DNA of 64,000 bases from Microplitis mediator (lineage: Eukaryota > Arthropoda > Insecta > Hymenoptera > Braconidae), in contig NC_079969.1 of NCBI RefSeq assembly GCF_029852145.1, forward strand, positions 23,490,459 to 23,554,458. The letters run 5' to 3'. Numbering within the stretch: the first letter of the stretch is position 1; each line of letters opens with the position of its first letter. This document shows, in pieces, positions 1 to 12,240 of this stretch. The translations under genes and the position numbers were made by a program. The notes under the pieces were generated by a model, which was not told where the DNA came from, did not search any database, and worked only from the letters and a program-made list of their open reading frames with translations.

Positions 1-918
1 CTTTTGCAACAACTGCTAATACTTGTGCGACATGTTCACGAGGATTCACCATTTTCATCGGTCATACACTATCATTATCATTAAGTGTAATTATTTATTT
101 ACACTTAAAAATTCATGTATGCATTTATTTTTTAACGTACAATAATAACAAATAAAGTTCCCCGCGGATTGGTCGCGGTATTAAACAGCTGACTCTAGAT
201 CAGGAAAAGCGTAATTTCGATCGCTTTAACAAAGACAACTTTTGGAGGTCAACTGGTCTTTATTTTTTTACTTTTCTTTCTTTATTATTTTTTTTAAAAA
301 GTATAAAACTTTGATAAATCAATTGTCATTACGTAGGTGAATAAATAAGCCAGGATCATATTTATTATTATTATTAGTATTGATATTAAAAATATATGAT
401 AACTAAATTTTTACACTTTACGTAATCATTAAATTGTGACGGTCGTACAGAGCTTTCGTTAATGGCCTTCGTGTAAATTGTGTGCGCGAGTGTCTCATCT
501 ATATTTTACTCATATATTTATACAAATGTATGTACATTTACATATATGAGTATTACTTTGGCTCATCGAGTGTCAACACAGTGGTTGTTGCTCTCAGTTA
601 TTATGTACTGTTAAAAATAATTACAACAAATACTACGTAATTACTTGATAAATAAAATATATACATTTTTAAAAAATATGTAAAAAAAAAAAATTTTTTT
701 TACACTAATAATTTAAAAAAAAAAAGTTATCAATCGTTATCAATTTTTATCAATGTCTTATCAGTTCTATATAAATTTATCGAATGTGATAACAAATTGC
801 GATTTCATTGTATAGTTTTGTTTAATTTGTATTTTAAAAAAAAAAATTGTGATAGTAATTTTAAAAAAAAAGTACGGAAGTGACGTAAAAAGTGTAAATT
901 TTGAAATAGGATTTTTTG
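1..918. other. Left-edge non-coding flank / possible 5' leader
   Basis: No coding frame is visible. The stretch is AT-rich with A and T homopolymers. A TCAGTT initiator-like word near 595-600 and the long leader before the ATG at 919 would fit a transcription start for the open frame that follows, but no TATA box in a convincing position was seen. This is inference only. Confidence 0.3.
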
Positions 919-1290
919 ATGCCGTTTTTGTTTTGTGGTTTTGTGTTTAACTCGTCAGACGACGAGACACGTGAGATGCCGGTAGCGTCAAACAACTACT
1001 GGCTTCCGGAGTCTGCTAAAATAATAAATCTTCACGCAAACTCAGCTACTGGATGGATGTCACCGTACAGTAGAGTTCAAGGGGCAGTTGAGCATACTCG
1101 TGATACTGCGGGTAGTGAAGGTGGTTGTGAAGGTACTCAGGGAGGTTTAAACAGTTGCTTTGAACAGCAACAGTATCGCGGTGATGTGAATAAAGTGGAA
1201 TTGGAGGAGACGGAAACCGCCAACGTACCGGTTAATAAAACAAATAATATTAATAATAATAATAGTCACAATAATAGTGGGAGTATCGGC

Positions 1291-1330
<40 letters not shown>

Positions 1331-1540
1331 GTCATAATATTAATAATAATAACAACATAAATAGTAACAATAATATTGTTAATAGTAGTGATAAACACAG
1401 TAACCGACGTTATATTGGTGGCAATAGTCATAGTGGTAGTGGTGTTGTTATATTGGAGGGATGTAGGCCGAGTACAACTACCGCGAGAAGATTTTTGAGG
1501 TGGTTTGGACGAATTGGACAACCTGTTATGGAAAAATCAG
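919..1540 (+). CDS. Putative first coding exon with poly-Asn tract, unrecognised protein
   Basis: An ATG at 919 (or the in-frame ATG at 976) opens a frame that stays open to the stop at 1,633-1,635. I do not recognise the product. The first ~100 residues (after VASNNYWLPESAKII) have mixed, protein-like composition. A long Asn-rich stretch, encoded mainly by AAT/AAC at about 1,234-1,395, follows, then a basic segment RRFLRWFGRIGQPVMEKSG. After that the translation becomes hydrophobic and AT-driven (FSFFIILTVHF), as expected for intron read-through. The likely exon end is the CAG before GT at 1,541. This leaves phase 1, which matches the acceptor at 49,136 of trc, so a long trc isoform is formally possible; a separate gene with a distant second exon is equally possible. 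The donor (GTCTTT) is weak. No other exon of this protein was found. Confidence 0.45.
1234..1395 (+). repeat. AAT/AAC trinucleotide repeat (poly-Asn coding)
   Basis: An imperfect AAT microsatellite, interrupted by AGT, CAT and GGC codons, encodes runs of Asn with Ser, His and Ile. The interruptions keep the frame open on both strands, which explains the antisense open frame here; I treat that antisense frame as a shadow. Confidence 0.9.
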
Positions 1541-1726
1541 GTCTTTATTTTAGTTTTTTTATAATTCTAACCGTTCATTTTTACTCTAGAATTGTTTTTT
1601 TTTGCACGGCTCATAACGCGAAACGTTTGAAGTAGTGCATTATTATCAACATGTCAAAGTCAAACAATTTTACAGACTTAAATTGACTCTGTTTCATTTA
1701 TTTTGTATTTGTAAGGTAATACAAGA

Positions 1727-1817
1727 ACTCTCTTAAAAATGAATCAGTGAAAAAAACTACAAATCAGTGAATATTCACTGATTTGTAGTTTTTTTCACTG
1801 ATTCATTTTAAGAGAGT
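1727..1817. mobile_element. Short palindromic MITE, near-perfect hairpin
   Basis: Two ~45-base arms are almost exact reverse complements: ACTCTCTTAAAAATGAATCA at the left is answered by its complement at the right, and the centre is AATCAGTGAATATTCACTGATT. There is almost no loop. A diverged relative with the same end and the same CAGTGAA words lies at 45,510-45,673, and a weaker one at about 2,257-2,335. Confidence 0.75.
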
Positions 1818-2028
1818 ACACTATTATCACGAGAAATGCTCTTATTATCACATTCGATGTGTAAAACACATATATTTTGTTTGATATTTAAAAAAAGTAT
1901 AATTTTAAAAAATTGCTCGTGGACGTCCGGATGTCTATGTGTGAATGTGCCACGATTACGCCGAAAAATTTAACGTATCAGGACCATTCCTTTTTTAAAT
2001 TTTACTAGAAAAATAAAATTTTTAATAT

Positions 2029-2150
2029 TAAGGTGAGCCCCAGTACCCGATTACTCAGGTATTTGTATATCTATATTTAATAAAATATAGTAAATGTAGT
2101 AAATGTAGAGAGTACTAGTTTCCTGATCGGGTACTAGGTCTTTCACCTTA
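2029..2150. mobile_element. MITE, TAAGGT-ended family
   Basis: The left end TAAGGTGAGCCCCAGTACCC pairs with the right end (GATCGGGTACTAGGTC then TTTCACCTTA). The interior is AT-rich with no coding content. It is the same family as 29,548-29,698, which shares the words CAGTACCCGAT and GATCGGGTACTAGGTC. The longer element at 33,816-34,468 has similar outermost bases. Confidence 0.7.
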
Positions 2151-2256
2151 TTTTTTTTTTCTCAATACAAAAGAGTCCCAATACGGTATCACTTTTTTGG
2201 CGGTAAAAAATTGAGAAATTTAAATATTAAATTTTATATTTTTAAAATATTCTTAT

Positions 2257-2335
2257 CTGTAAAACTGAATTAGTGAAAATTAGTGAATAATCACTAGTTG
2301 CTAGTGAATTTCGCTAATTAACTTCTAGAGAAATA
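2257..2335. mobile_element. Decayed copy of the CTCT/AGTGAA palindromic MITE
   Basis: The words GAATTAGTGAAAATTAGTGA and, in the other half, CTAGTGAATTTCGCTAATTA form an imperfect inverted repeat like the cleaner copies at 1,727-1,817 and 45,510-45,673. Confidence 0.45.
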
Positions 2336-2383
2336 TTTCAAAGTAGATTGATTAAAAAATATATAAAATATAATACTGGAATT

Positions 2384-2572
2384 AGCTGATGTCTAATAAT
2401 TTTTGGACTTTTTTAAAAACCATAAATTTAAAAAAAAAATTATTTTAAAAAACTGCACTTATAGTTTTTTAAATTTTCTACACGTGCATATTTTTAGATT
2501 TTTTTTTTTTTAAATTAAACTGTTGAAAAAAAATTTGAAAATTTTTAATTGTCTGTAAACTAGAATCATATA
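2384..2572 (-). repeat. Solo arm of the GACGTCTAATAATTT foldback family
   Basis: It reads GATGTCTAATAATTTTTGG, then a T-rich stretch, ATTTTCTACACGTGCATATT and TTAATTGTCTGTAAACT. This is the reverse complement of the monomer in the tandem array at 5,771-6,705 and one arm of the full elements at 40,700-41,207 and 43,902-44,401. No partner arm is seen here. Confidence 0.65.
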
Positions 2573-4470
2573 GAAGTTTATATTTTTTAAATATTTAATT
2601 TTTTTTTAGCTATAAATATATTTACAAAATCAATACATTTATGAGAAAAAAATATTCTTTACACCTAAAATTTTTTTTACAATTTAATAGAAATAATAAT
2701 AATTCCAGACTTCATTAACCGATAAGACCAATTCAAATATTTATTTTTACCGCGATATTTTTTTAAAATAATCCCGCCGAGAAAAAAAACATCAAGAAAT
2801 ATTTATTTTTCTATTTCTCATAGAGAAATAAATGAGACCGCAGTTGCGCATAATTACTTTCTTTATTTTACGGTAAAGATTTTAAAAAAAAATTTCAATT
2901 AAACTCGTATGTTTTATTTATTTATTTTTTTTATTCAATACTGATCACTAAATAAAAACTGCGCAAGCTCAGTGGGTTTATTAATCATTGTTGACTTGAC
3001 TTAACGCGCGATGATGAATCATAAATCGCAGACAAACATTCTACGTACAAAAGAATCGAAGACATTTTACATTTTCTATGCCTTCTAATCGCGTGTCTTA
3101 ACTACTGTACTGTTCTACTGTTTATACAGTTTACTACTACTGCCATAGCTTAAATAAATTATATGTTAATACATGAGTAGCATGTAAACATGTTAAATTG
3201 TTTGGTCATCAGCTCTCATTTGACCCCATGTCTATTTTATTCACAAATAGTGTTATGCATAAATTTTTATTCAGCACAAAAAGAAAATTACGTGCAATAA
3301 AAATATATATATATATACTATTTTTATTGCTGCATATTTAAATTAAAAAAAAAATGATTTTTATTGATAACTTTTGACTAATAGTATTTGTTGTGTCATG
3401 ACCTAAGATTATCTGACCTAGAAATCAACTAAAACTGATTTACATAATCAATAATATGATTTATTTGAATAATTTAATTCTACTGACAAATAGTTTTATT
3501 TTCTATTAAATAACATTTCATTTTTTGTGACGCGGGAAAAAATGAATGGACAAATTTTGAAATGACATGCAATTAAGAAACTTCATTGTCGTCGTAAGAC
3601 TTTTTTATTATTTTTTGGGTATATGTATTGAGGTATTAAAAGGAATATATATATGTATATTTTGAAAATGAGATAGTAATGTAAGTGCCGTTCATAATAT
3701 AACGGAGTAAAAGCAGCCGCGTGTAAATGCTAGCGGAACGCGCGGTAAATTATTCTCGTGAGCCATCGTGATCTCCGGTTGTCGAGGTAACTAGGCCGGA
3801 AAAAGGGATAAGCCATTTACAAACGTGATAAATGAATATTTAGATATGAGGGAAATCAAAACAATTATAACGAAATTTATTTATAGTATAACAGCTTTAA
3901 ATACATAATATTTATTTCCGGAGTTCGGAATATAATTTTTTAAATTTTTGAAGTCAATTCCAGTCATAGTGGAATTTTGATACAATTTTTACTAATAAGG
4001 GTCAAAAATAAAATTTGATTTTTTTCTAATACTTTCGGTTACTTCAGTTGAATTTTCGCTTGGGTACATTTATTTCATTGAACATAATCGTGAATAAAAA
4101 TTTAAAAAACGCTTGTTCATTTATTATTTTCGATTCTTAAATTTTCAAACTTTATCATATAACGTTAATTTTTTGAGATGGAAAATAAATTGCATTGAAA
4201 AATATTTTTGTGTCGAAGAGCTCGAAAATGTATTCACAATAATGTCCTCGATGGTAATGTATTCTCAATCCTTGAGCTCGAAAACTCGAAAACAGCGGGA
4301 AGTTTTAGGGCTGCCTGACAGGGCGAACCGCTGTCCAGATTTTTTTGCACCGTATCCAATTCATTATTTTGATTAATTACATAGAACATAAGGAAAGGAA
4401 GAGCAAAACGAGGTACTTAAGGAAATACCAAGTTTTCGAGGAGTCACACTAAATCTTTTTTTTTTAATGA
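2573..4470. other. Non-coding AT-rich stretch with one GC-richer patch
   Basis: No gene was found. Most is A/T-run DNA. A GC-richer, apparently unique patch at about 3,690-3,810 (with AGCAGCCGCGTG and GGAACGCGCGGT) stands out from its surroundings and could be a regulatory element or an unrecognised non-coding exon. The open frame at 4,113-4,376 has no coding character. Confidence 0.35.
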
Positions 4471-4704
4471 TAGGGTAAAAGTTACCGTCTTTGGCCACTT
4501 TAGGGCGAGTTTCGGACACTTAAAAAATTTAAATAAAATAATTTGTAAAAGACGCAGTGACAAAATTAATTTTTAAAATGTGTAACAAGACACTCTTATC
4601 AAACTATTGCAATGGAAATTTTATTTTATACTTCTTCATTAATTAAAATAAAGTATTGAATGTCCAAAAATGGAGCAGTGGCCACAAATGGTACTTCTAC
4701 CCTA
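4471..4704. mobile_element. MITE with TAGGGTAAAAGT ends
   Basis: The left end TAGGGTAAAAGTTACCGTCT and the right end (GGTACTTCTACCCTA) are inverted repeats, and GGCCACTTT inside the left arm is answered by AGTGGCCACAAATGG on the right. The interior is AT-rich and non-coding. Confidence 0.65.
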
Positions 4705-5770
4705 TTCAAAGTAAATAGAAAAAATTTTCAAGTACCGGGTACCCCTTAAAAAAGGTCAAAAAAAAAAAAAATTTTTGAATTTTAAATGAATTTGATTAAG
4801 TTAAATTTTTTTGAAAGTAATTTATATTAAGAAAAATTATATTTTACATGATTATTGGATACGAAAGAAGAAAAACAATTTTTTAATAGTTTTTATCATA
4901 AAACAAAAGTCATTAATATTTTTCAACTGACAATTGATTTTTGACTCCCCCCTCCCTTATATTTTTAAATATTCAAATCGTATTTTCATTAAAAATCATC
5001 CCAAATTTTTAAAATTATGTGAACAATATTCATGTGAAATTAATAAATTCCATTAAATTTCCACAATTATCTTTGAAAATGGAAAAAATTTTTTTTTCTT
5101 CATCACTTCTTAATTTAAAAAAAATCTACCTTTCATTCCGTCTGTCAGAGTACTTTTTAAATTTATCATTCAATTATTCAAAGATAAAGTAAAAAAAAAA
5201 ATAAATTTAAAAAGTAGGCGTTTAATTTAAATATAAACATGGTCTTTTAACGGAGTAAATTTTCCCACAATTTTAAGTACAAGTACATACTTCTAAGTCT
5301 TGGTCTTAATTTTCTACCCACCTGTTCTATTCATTACAACGATACTTAACATGATTACACAATGACGACAACCATGATAATGATGATGATAATAATAATA
5401 ACAACAATAACGATAACTAAACCGGAAAAGCTAGTGCGTAAACATAACTCACTGATAAACACAAACGAATCTTTTTATTGCTTTTAACTTCCTTTTTTCT
5501 TTTATATACACAAGTATATATATATATTATAGTAAAGCATAATATAATAGCAAAATCACGTATGAAACATAAACAAGTCAATGATCTTTATGTAATTTTA
5601 TTGCACTATTGCTGTTACATAAGCCCCCAAAGTTATTATCTTTTTATCGGAAGAAAGTATGCATAAACTCCCTTCTTATGTAATAATAATAATATACATC
5701 CGTCCACCATCCGTGTCTTATTTTTACTCAATATTAATTAATTAACATCGTTAAAAAACGATACTGGTTA
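4705..5770. other. No gene seen
   Basis: AT-rich DNA with short homopolymers and a run of ATG/AAT trinucleotides at about 5,370-5,400. The short open frame at 5,478-5,666 looks random. Confidence 0.4.
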
Positions 5771-6705
5771 GCAGACAATTAGAAATTTTTGGATTTTTTT
5801 TTAAACAATTAAATTTGAACAAAAAAAAAAAACTTAAAATATACACATGTAGAAAATTTAAAAGACCATACGTGCAATATTTTGAAATATTTTTTTTTTT
5901 AATAATTTCTCGCTTAAAAAAAATCCAAAAATTATTAGACGTCTTCTATTTTGATGATCTTGAAGTTTGCAGACAATTGAAATTTTTGCATTTTTTTTGA
6001 ACAATTAAATTTGAAGAAAAAAAAAAACTACAAATATGCACATGTAGAAAATTTAAAAGACCATACGTGCAATTTTTTGAAATATTTTTTTTTTAATAAT
6101 TTCCCGCTCAAAAAAAATCCAAAAATTATTAGACGTCGGCTAGTTTCATGATCTTGAAGTTTGCAGACAATTGAAATTTTTGGATTTTTTTTTTAACAAT
6201 TAAATTTGAAGAAAAAAAAAACTAAAAATATGCACATGTAGAAAATTTAAAAGACTATACGTGCAATTTTTTGAAATATTTTTTTTTTAATAATTTCCCG
6301 CTTAAAAAAAATCCAAAAATTATTAGGCGTCCGCTAATTTCATGATCTTGAAGTTTGCAGACAATTGAAATTTTTGGATTTTTTTGGAGCAATTAAATTT
6401 GAAGAAAAAAAAAAAACTAAAAATATGAACATGTAGAAAATTTAAAAGACCATACGTGCAATTTTTTGAAATATTTTTTTTTTTATAATTTCTCGCTTAA
6501 AAAAAATCCAAAAATTATTAGACGTCCGCTAATTTCATGATCTTGAAGTTTGCAGACAATTGAAATTTTTGGATTTTTTTTGAACAATTAAATTTGAAGA
6601 AAAAAAAAATGAAAATATGCACATGTAGAAAATTTAAAAGACTATGCGTTCAATTTTTTGAAATATTTTTTTTTTTATAATTTCTCGCTTAAAAAAAATT
6701 AAAAA
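5771..6705 (+). repeat. Tandem array of ~195-bp units (about 4.8 copies)
   Basis: The phrase GCAGACAATT recurs at 5,771, 5,969, 6,163, 6,357 and 6,552, a spacing of 194-198 bp. Each unit carries, in order, AACAATTAAATTTGAA, an A-run, ATGCACATGTAGAAAATTTA, ACGTGCAATTTTTTGAAATA, a T-run, TTCCCGCTTAAAAAAAATCC and AAAAATTATTAGACGTCCGC. The unit matches one arm of the inverted-repeat elements at 40,700-41,207, 43,902-44,401 and 60,412-60,615, so the array is a head-to-tail amplification of a transposon arm. The last unit is cut short near 6,705. Confidence 0.9.
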
Positions 6706-7903
6706 ATTAAATTAAATTCTTTATTAATTAATAATAATAAACAAGTTAATTTATTTAAAATAATATACGCCGTCGAGGTTAAGGAAAATATGTAAATCAA
6801 CCTCTAGGTCATTAAATAGTTTATTACGTAAAGTTTAGTGTTGTCGTATGGTAATGAGATGATCTAGTCAAGCCACCATTTGAGATAAAATCGTCTCGTC
6901 ACGATTTTTCATTTCAAAATATAATTTCATTTAGAAAAATTTCCTTATCATTTTTTTTTAATCGATAATTATTTTGCAAAACAGTTTTTTAAAATAAATA
7001 TGAGTCAAGTCCACTTGATACGAGTTAAGTCAAAAGCAATTTATTTCGAAGGTGACTGTAAATCTGGACTACATCATTCATATATATACCACATATATGT
7101 ATTATATAGCCACACCTAAACTTGTACATGACGTATTATCTATAGAGATATATATATGTACACGTAAATACATATATATACAACGCAATGTATCTCTATG
7201 AATGCCAAGAGACAAAGATCGAGTTTCCACGACCGAAACCTCAACTGTACTTACGCGAGTTACGTACGATACGTGGGAGATATATCGGCCTCGAGAGTAG
7301 TAAAGAGACGAACGACGTTTCATTTTATTTTGTGTGGGAAGTAGTGTAGTATGTTTTATATATTCTGTATATAATAGTTTATTGTAGATAATACTTGAGG
7401 CCTACGTAAGAAAACATAAAGACCCTGCGAGTCTACATATGTTTGTATGTATATATGTACAAATATATTGAGATATGTATTGCCTTTACTTTTAACATTA
7501 CGAAGCTAGTCACAGTACACATACGGCCCCCTTTACTTCGGCTGCATTACATTGGAATTAGTATGGTTGCTCATTATGCCCCTGCACCCGCAGCAAAATC
7601 TGAGTCTTCGTGACTCTTGTTACCACTTTTATATTAACTATTACACATTAACTTGTAATAGTCTGCATACTTTGTTTGTCTAGTTAGAGAGTATTTTAAA
7701 ACCCTCATATATGTGCCCACTTGCATTCATTTTTTTATGAATTCATATTTTTTTTTTATTATGGAAATTTTTAATTAATGGATAATTGTGGTCTCGCACT
7801 TCTATTGTTTATTTTTTTTTTTTAATTAATTAATATTGACGACTGATTAATGAATATAAAAATATTCTGAGATATTTAGATTTAGATTTTCTCGTAATAA
7901 GAA
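6706..7903. other. Mostly unique non-coding DNA
   Basis: No exon recognised. The part at 7,190-7,620 is somewhat GC-richer and non-repetitive (for example CCTGCACCCGCAGCAAAATC near 7,581) and could hold a regulatory element of a long-intron gene. The minus-strand frame at 7,102-7,323 is not convincing. Confidence 0.3.
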
Positions 7904-8572
7904 CACGGAAAAAAGAGCAGTTGAAAAATTAGAGTTTCTACAGTGAAAACAGGCCTTCGAGGCAAAAATCTTTGAACGTTAAAGCTTAAACTGTAATTTT
8001 ATAAATTCGTTATAGTAATAAAATTAATACAATTTTAAGCAGAAAATTTTACAGTTTAAAATGTAATTTTAGTTAAATAAATCTTCAAAGCATTATTTAC
8101 TTTTTATTTTGAATTCTTGCTTTATTTAAAAATTAATAGTTGATAGGAGAAACTGTAAAAATTAAGATTTATTGGTTATGTATTTTTTGCTTTCTGAAAT
8201 AATACCTCTTATTTATTGATAACATAAAAATTACACTGTGAGTTATCAATTGTCGAGAATGATGAATGATCTGAGAAAAATCACAGCTCACACTGTAATT
8301 TTTAAATTCTATATCTTAAGAACACTACTATACAGAATAGTAATATTAACGATCGAAAATGTAATTTTAACGAATTTTATAATAAAACTGAAAATTATAA
8401 AATCTGTTTATTATTGAGAGCTGGACAATATCGAGTTTGAAACTGTAATATTTGTTATGCCTGGTATAAAATTGTAATTTTTACAGTTTCAGAGTCGCAC
8501 CGCTTTACTACTGTACGAAACTGTAATAAATACAGATATGAGTTCAATTTTTCAACTGCTCTTTTTTCCGTG
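7904..8572. mobile_element. CACGGAAAAAA-ended TIR element, copy 1 (669 bp)
   Basis: The left end CACGGAAAAAAGAGCAGTTG and right end CAACTGCTCTTTTTTCCGTG are exact complements. The interior repeats words such as ACTGTAATTTT and AAATTACAGTTT many times on both strands and codes for nothing. A full-length inverted copy is at 21,001-21,670. No clear target duplication was seen. Confidence 0.85.
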
Positions 8573-8845
8573 AAGTTTTCTATTTTGATGAAAAAAAAAT
8601 TGGTTATTATTTTCTTTCGCAATGGATTTAAATTAACACACGAGAAATTTAAATTGCGCCCCTTAATTTAAACCAATAAGGAATCGTGGACCATATCCTT
8701 GCGATAATTCGATACTCAGTTAACTTCATAACTATTTTCGATCCATATATTTTAATATAGAGGATTACTGTACTACAACAGGCTCGTCCACGTCCGATTT
8801 GAACGCAAAATTTTGAATTTTACACCTACGACTCGTACGGACGAG
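8573..8845. repeat. Flank shared in inverted orientation with 20,736-21,000
   Basis: About 270 bp beside the TIR element (with GCGCCCCTTAATTTAAACC, CGATAATTCGATACTC and CAGGCTCGTCCACG) also lies, reversed, beside the second copy. The repeated unit is therefore larger than the 669-bp TIR element. Similarity stops near 8,845. Confidence 0.8.
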
Positions 8846-10665
8846 CGCGTTTTTGAGGATTCTTTGAGTATTTTCAAATTAAATATTTACTCATTTGCTA
8901 GCTCGAAGATTTATATAAAAACTTAGGATTTATATTGAAAATTCATATTTTTTTTTGAAATCATTGGAAATTTTGAGAAAATTCAAATTTAGATTGCATT
9001 AATATCGCAACTTTCGTGAGATTAAAATTTTTTCTATGCACAATAAAGTGAAAAATATATTTTGTGAATTTTTATTTTTTATTTAAAAAATTTTGTAAAT
9101 TTATTAAAGATAAAATTTTTCAGTTACATTTATTGTATGATCTTCAGCTAGAATTTTTTATCACTCTGCAAATAAAACAATTTAATCTGTAATTTATTAT
9201 TGACAATTTATTTATAAAGTAAAATTTCAAAGAAAAAAAAATGAAAGTATATAATTTTTGTAAAGTTGAATAAATAATGAAAGATTTTAATGGTTAAGCT
9301 TAAAGTACAACAAAACACTAGCATCGAGTAGTTTTTTTTCTAAATTCTAAACTGTCTTTGAGAGAAAATGGTTAAAATTTTCCATTTATCCTGTAAGTGA
9401 ACAAACATTCCAGTCGCCTATTTAGGTGTGAGAAAAAGTGATCTCGTTATTCTCAATGAAAGTATACAATAAATTTTAAAATATACTGAATATATTTTAT
9501 TTATAAAGATTGGGACAGTTTCTATTAAAAAATAAAAACTTTTTTTGAACTTTTCTATTAATTTTTTGGAAATTTAAATAAGCGCGGGAACTGTCTAAAT
9601 TTAAAAAATCACCGATGATAAATTTTTCAATAGTCGGTTGACGTCAGGTCAGACAATTTCTTTACACAGAGAAAAATAATTCTTTCGCGCGAAAAATTTT
9701 TATTCTCCCCAAGAAAATTTTCCCAGCATAAATTAAAACCAATAATTTTTTGAGGCGAGAAAAAAATTCATGCGCCAATTAATTTTTTTTACTGATCTTA
9801 AATCACCGGATGCTACAAGTGTCTAAAATAAATTTTCTTTGTATTTTCACTATAAACCAAAAATTAAACTCCATATTTTTTATTATACTGTCAAATATTA
9901 GAATTAAATTTTAATTTAAAAAAAAAATTTGACTATCCCGTGTATCCATTTCATTTTTTTTATTCATTAAAACATTGTAAGACTTTTATAAAAGATAATT
10001 TTCATTGTGATTTGAGAACTGCAATAACTTTTTGTCGCAGTTCTTAATCATACTCAACACGAACGATCGCGCCTTGCGTTTTTACCTGTCACGCGATCAT
10101 TCCGCGTACCTAGTTCCCTCCATTTAAACTACAGAATTAGTTCATAGAATACATTAAAATAAAATAATTATATTTATGCCAATTGCAAAAAATTATGATA
10201 GGAAAAATATTTTTAAATATGAAAAATAGTCAACAGTAATTTAAAACTACACTGTAACATGATTCTGTTCTATTAGTTCTATAGGTACACAAATGTCTAT
10301 ATATATATATATATATATGTTTAGTACCCGAGCTATGCAATTGTAATATACGTACTCCCCTTTTCGAAAGTCGGTCACGAGCTCGGTCGGCGACCGTATA
10401 GCGGACCATCGCGGACAGCCCTGCGGTCTGTTGTTCACTTTACTTGGCCCCAGTTGTTACGTTACAAACATATTACGATAGAAAATTCAATTTCAACTTG
10501 AATCTGCTAAATATCTTCCTTTTACTGTAAATACTTTTAAAACTTTCTTGTAGAGATTCAATAGTTTCATGATTAAACTCAAGATAACTCATATGACAAA
10601 TGACAAAAAATATATATACATATATATATTACTTATATATATAATATATATATATATATATGACT

Positions 10666-10707
<42 letters not shown>

Positions 10708-11945
10708 CTCAATAAATTATATAACTCATGTATTTTTTGCTGTTACCTCAGTCTCTATTATACAATTAATTGATTAATTAATTTTAAAATCATTTTTTTT
10801 TTAATTCAATTAAAAAATTTTTTATTAGTCATTAATATTTCCCATGAACTATTAGAAAAGTATAATAAAAATAAATAGATAGATATCGAACTATATTACT
10901 ATCAATTTCAGAATATTTTCAATTAATCGACGATTAAAATATAATTAAACACTTAAAGTAATTTAGTTTTTCAATGAAAAAAAAAAGTACTGATTATCTC
11001 TAAATTATTTTAAGTGGTCATTAATATCTATTATGCATTAATGCATTTAATTATTGGATTTATTAATTAATGAATCCAATAATTAAAAAATTAACAATTA
11101 AAGGTATAAAGTAACAAATTTTAATGCTTTAATAGTTTACTTTTTATTTCATTGTTTATTAAATTTAAAATAATTTTTTAATTAAACGTATGTGTAATCA
11201 CAGATCTTATTTAACATATATATGTATATATGTTGACTTAATTTAATAATAAATGGAAGTAAAAATAATAATGACAAGTAAACAATCTAATATCTAATGT
11301 TTGTAATTGACAGTGTAATTACAAAGATAATTAATGTAAAATTGAGACTGTAATTAAGACACGAGTGAGAATAGTGAGACTAAGAATTAAAAAGATAATA
11401 ATAAAAATGAGATGAAAAAGAGACGATGTAGTAGAAGAAGAGAATCCTTTTCTCCTTTCGACGATACAGTTAGTCGACACAGCTACTCAGGAAGTCGTTT
11501 CGCGCTGATGACGCGCCATTCTCAATGTTCACTCAATTTCCAATGAAATATTATAAATAAATTCGAGAAAATAAATATATTAATTAATCTTTAATATAAT
11601 TCAATGGCAACTTTAAGATTCGGCTCAATGAACTGCATCAAAAATAAATTTTATTTTAAAATAACAGAACGGAATAATTATAATTTTTAAATCGCGGAGT
11701 ATTTAAATTTCTTAGACATTTTTTATACTCAATTACCTCTGTCTGAACTTGAAACCCGACTTATTTGAATATGAAAATTTTTTGGCCATTGTAGTGGCGT
11801 ACGAAATTCCAAAAATCGCGATATTGACCTGAGATTCCAGCGGGAAAATTGTAATATGTCGTGTTTTATATAAAAAAACTTGAGGCTCTTGAGCTACAAC
11901 TGATAATAATGATTGTAGTGCGATTTTGAAAATATAATGAGGCGA
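8846..11945. other. Non-coding; AT microsatellites and two GC-richer patches
   Basis: No gene was found. (AT)n tracts lie at 10,297-10,318 and 10,607-10,704. GC-richer patches at 10,050-10,110 (GATCGCG and CGCGATC face each other) and 10,365-10,440 could be regulatory. A partial element with ACAGAGAAAAATAATTCTTT lies near 9,665-9,790 and may be a decayed CACGGAAA-type insertion. Confidence 0.35.
10607..10704. repeat. (AT)n microsatellite
   Basis: Nearly uninterrupted AT/TA dinucleotides, broken by short TGACTT and TTACTT spacers. Confidence 0.9.
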
Positions 11946-12240
11946 CCTGTGAAAAAAAATTCGTTCCAAAAACATTCAGGACAGCGAACTTCAAAAATTG
12001 AGCCAATTCTGAATTTTAAGGTGAAGGTGAATATTTTTAGAACTTTGAAGAAATCAGAAAGTGAAGAATTTTCAACCAGTGTAGGCATTTTCTGTGCATT
12101 TTTTTATTTTTTGAACAAATTTGCTCTTCACTTTCTGATTACTTCAAAGTTCTAAAAATATTCACCTTAAAATTCAGAATTGTCTCAGTTTTTTAAGTTC
12201 ACTGCCATGAATGTTTTTGGAACGAATTTTTTTACACGGG
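11946..12240. mobile_element. Foldback MITE with CCTGTG/ACACGGG ends
   Basis: The arms are long and well matched: AAATTCGTTCCAAAAACATT on the left is answered by AATGTTTTTGGAACGAATTT on the right, and further in TGAATATTTTTAGAACTTTG by CAAAGTTCTAAAAATATTCA. The right terminus TTTACACGGG resembles the ends of the elements at 13,107 and 44,938. The open frames on both strands here are products of the palindrome. Confidence 0.85.

Noticed and set aside
1147..1521. 124-residue antisense open frame
   Set aside because: It is the antisense of the AAT/AAC repeat and is mostly Ile/Thr from ATT codons; the sense frame has better composition.
5771..6705. CRISPR-like array
   Set aside because: Units are ~195-bp contiguous direct repeats with no unique spacers, and the DNA is eukaryotic.
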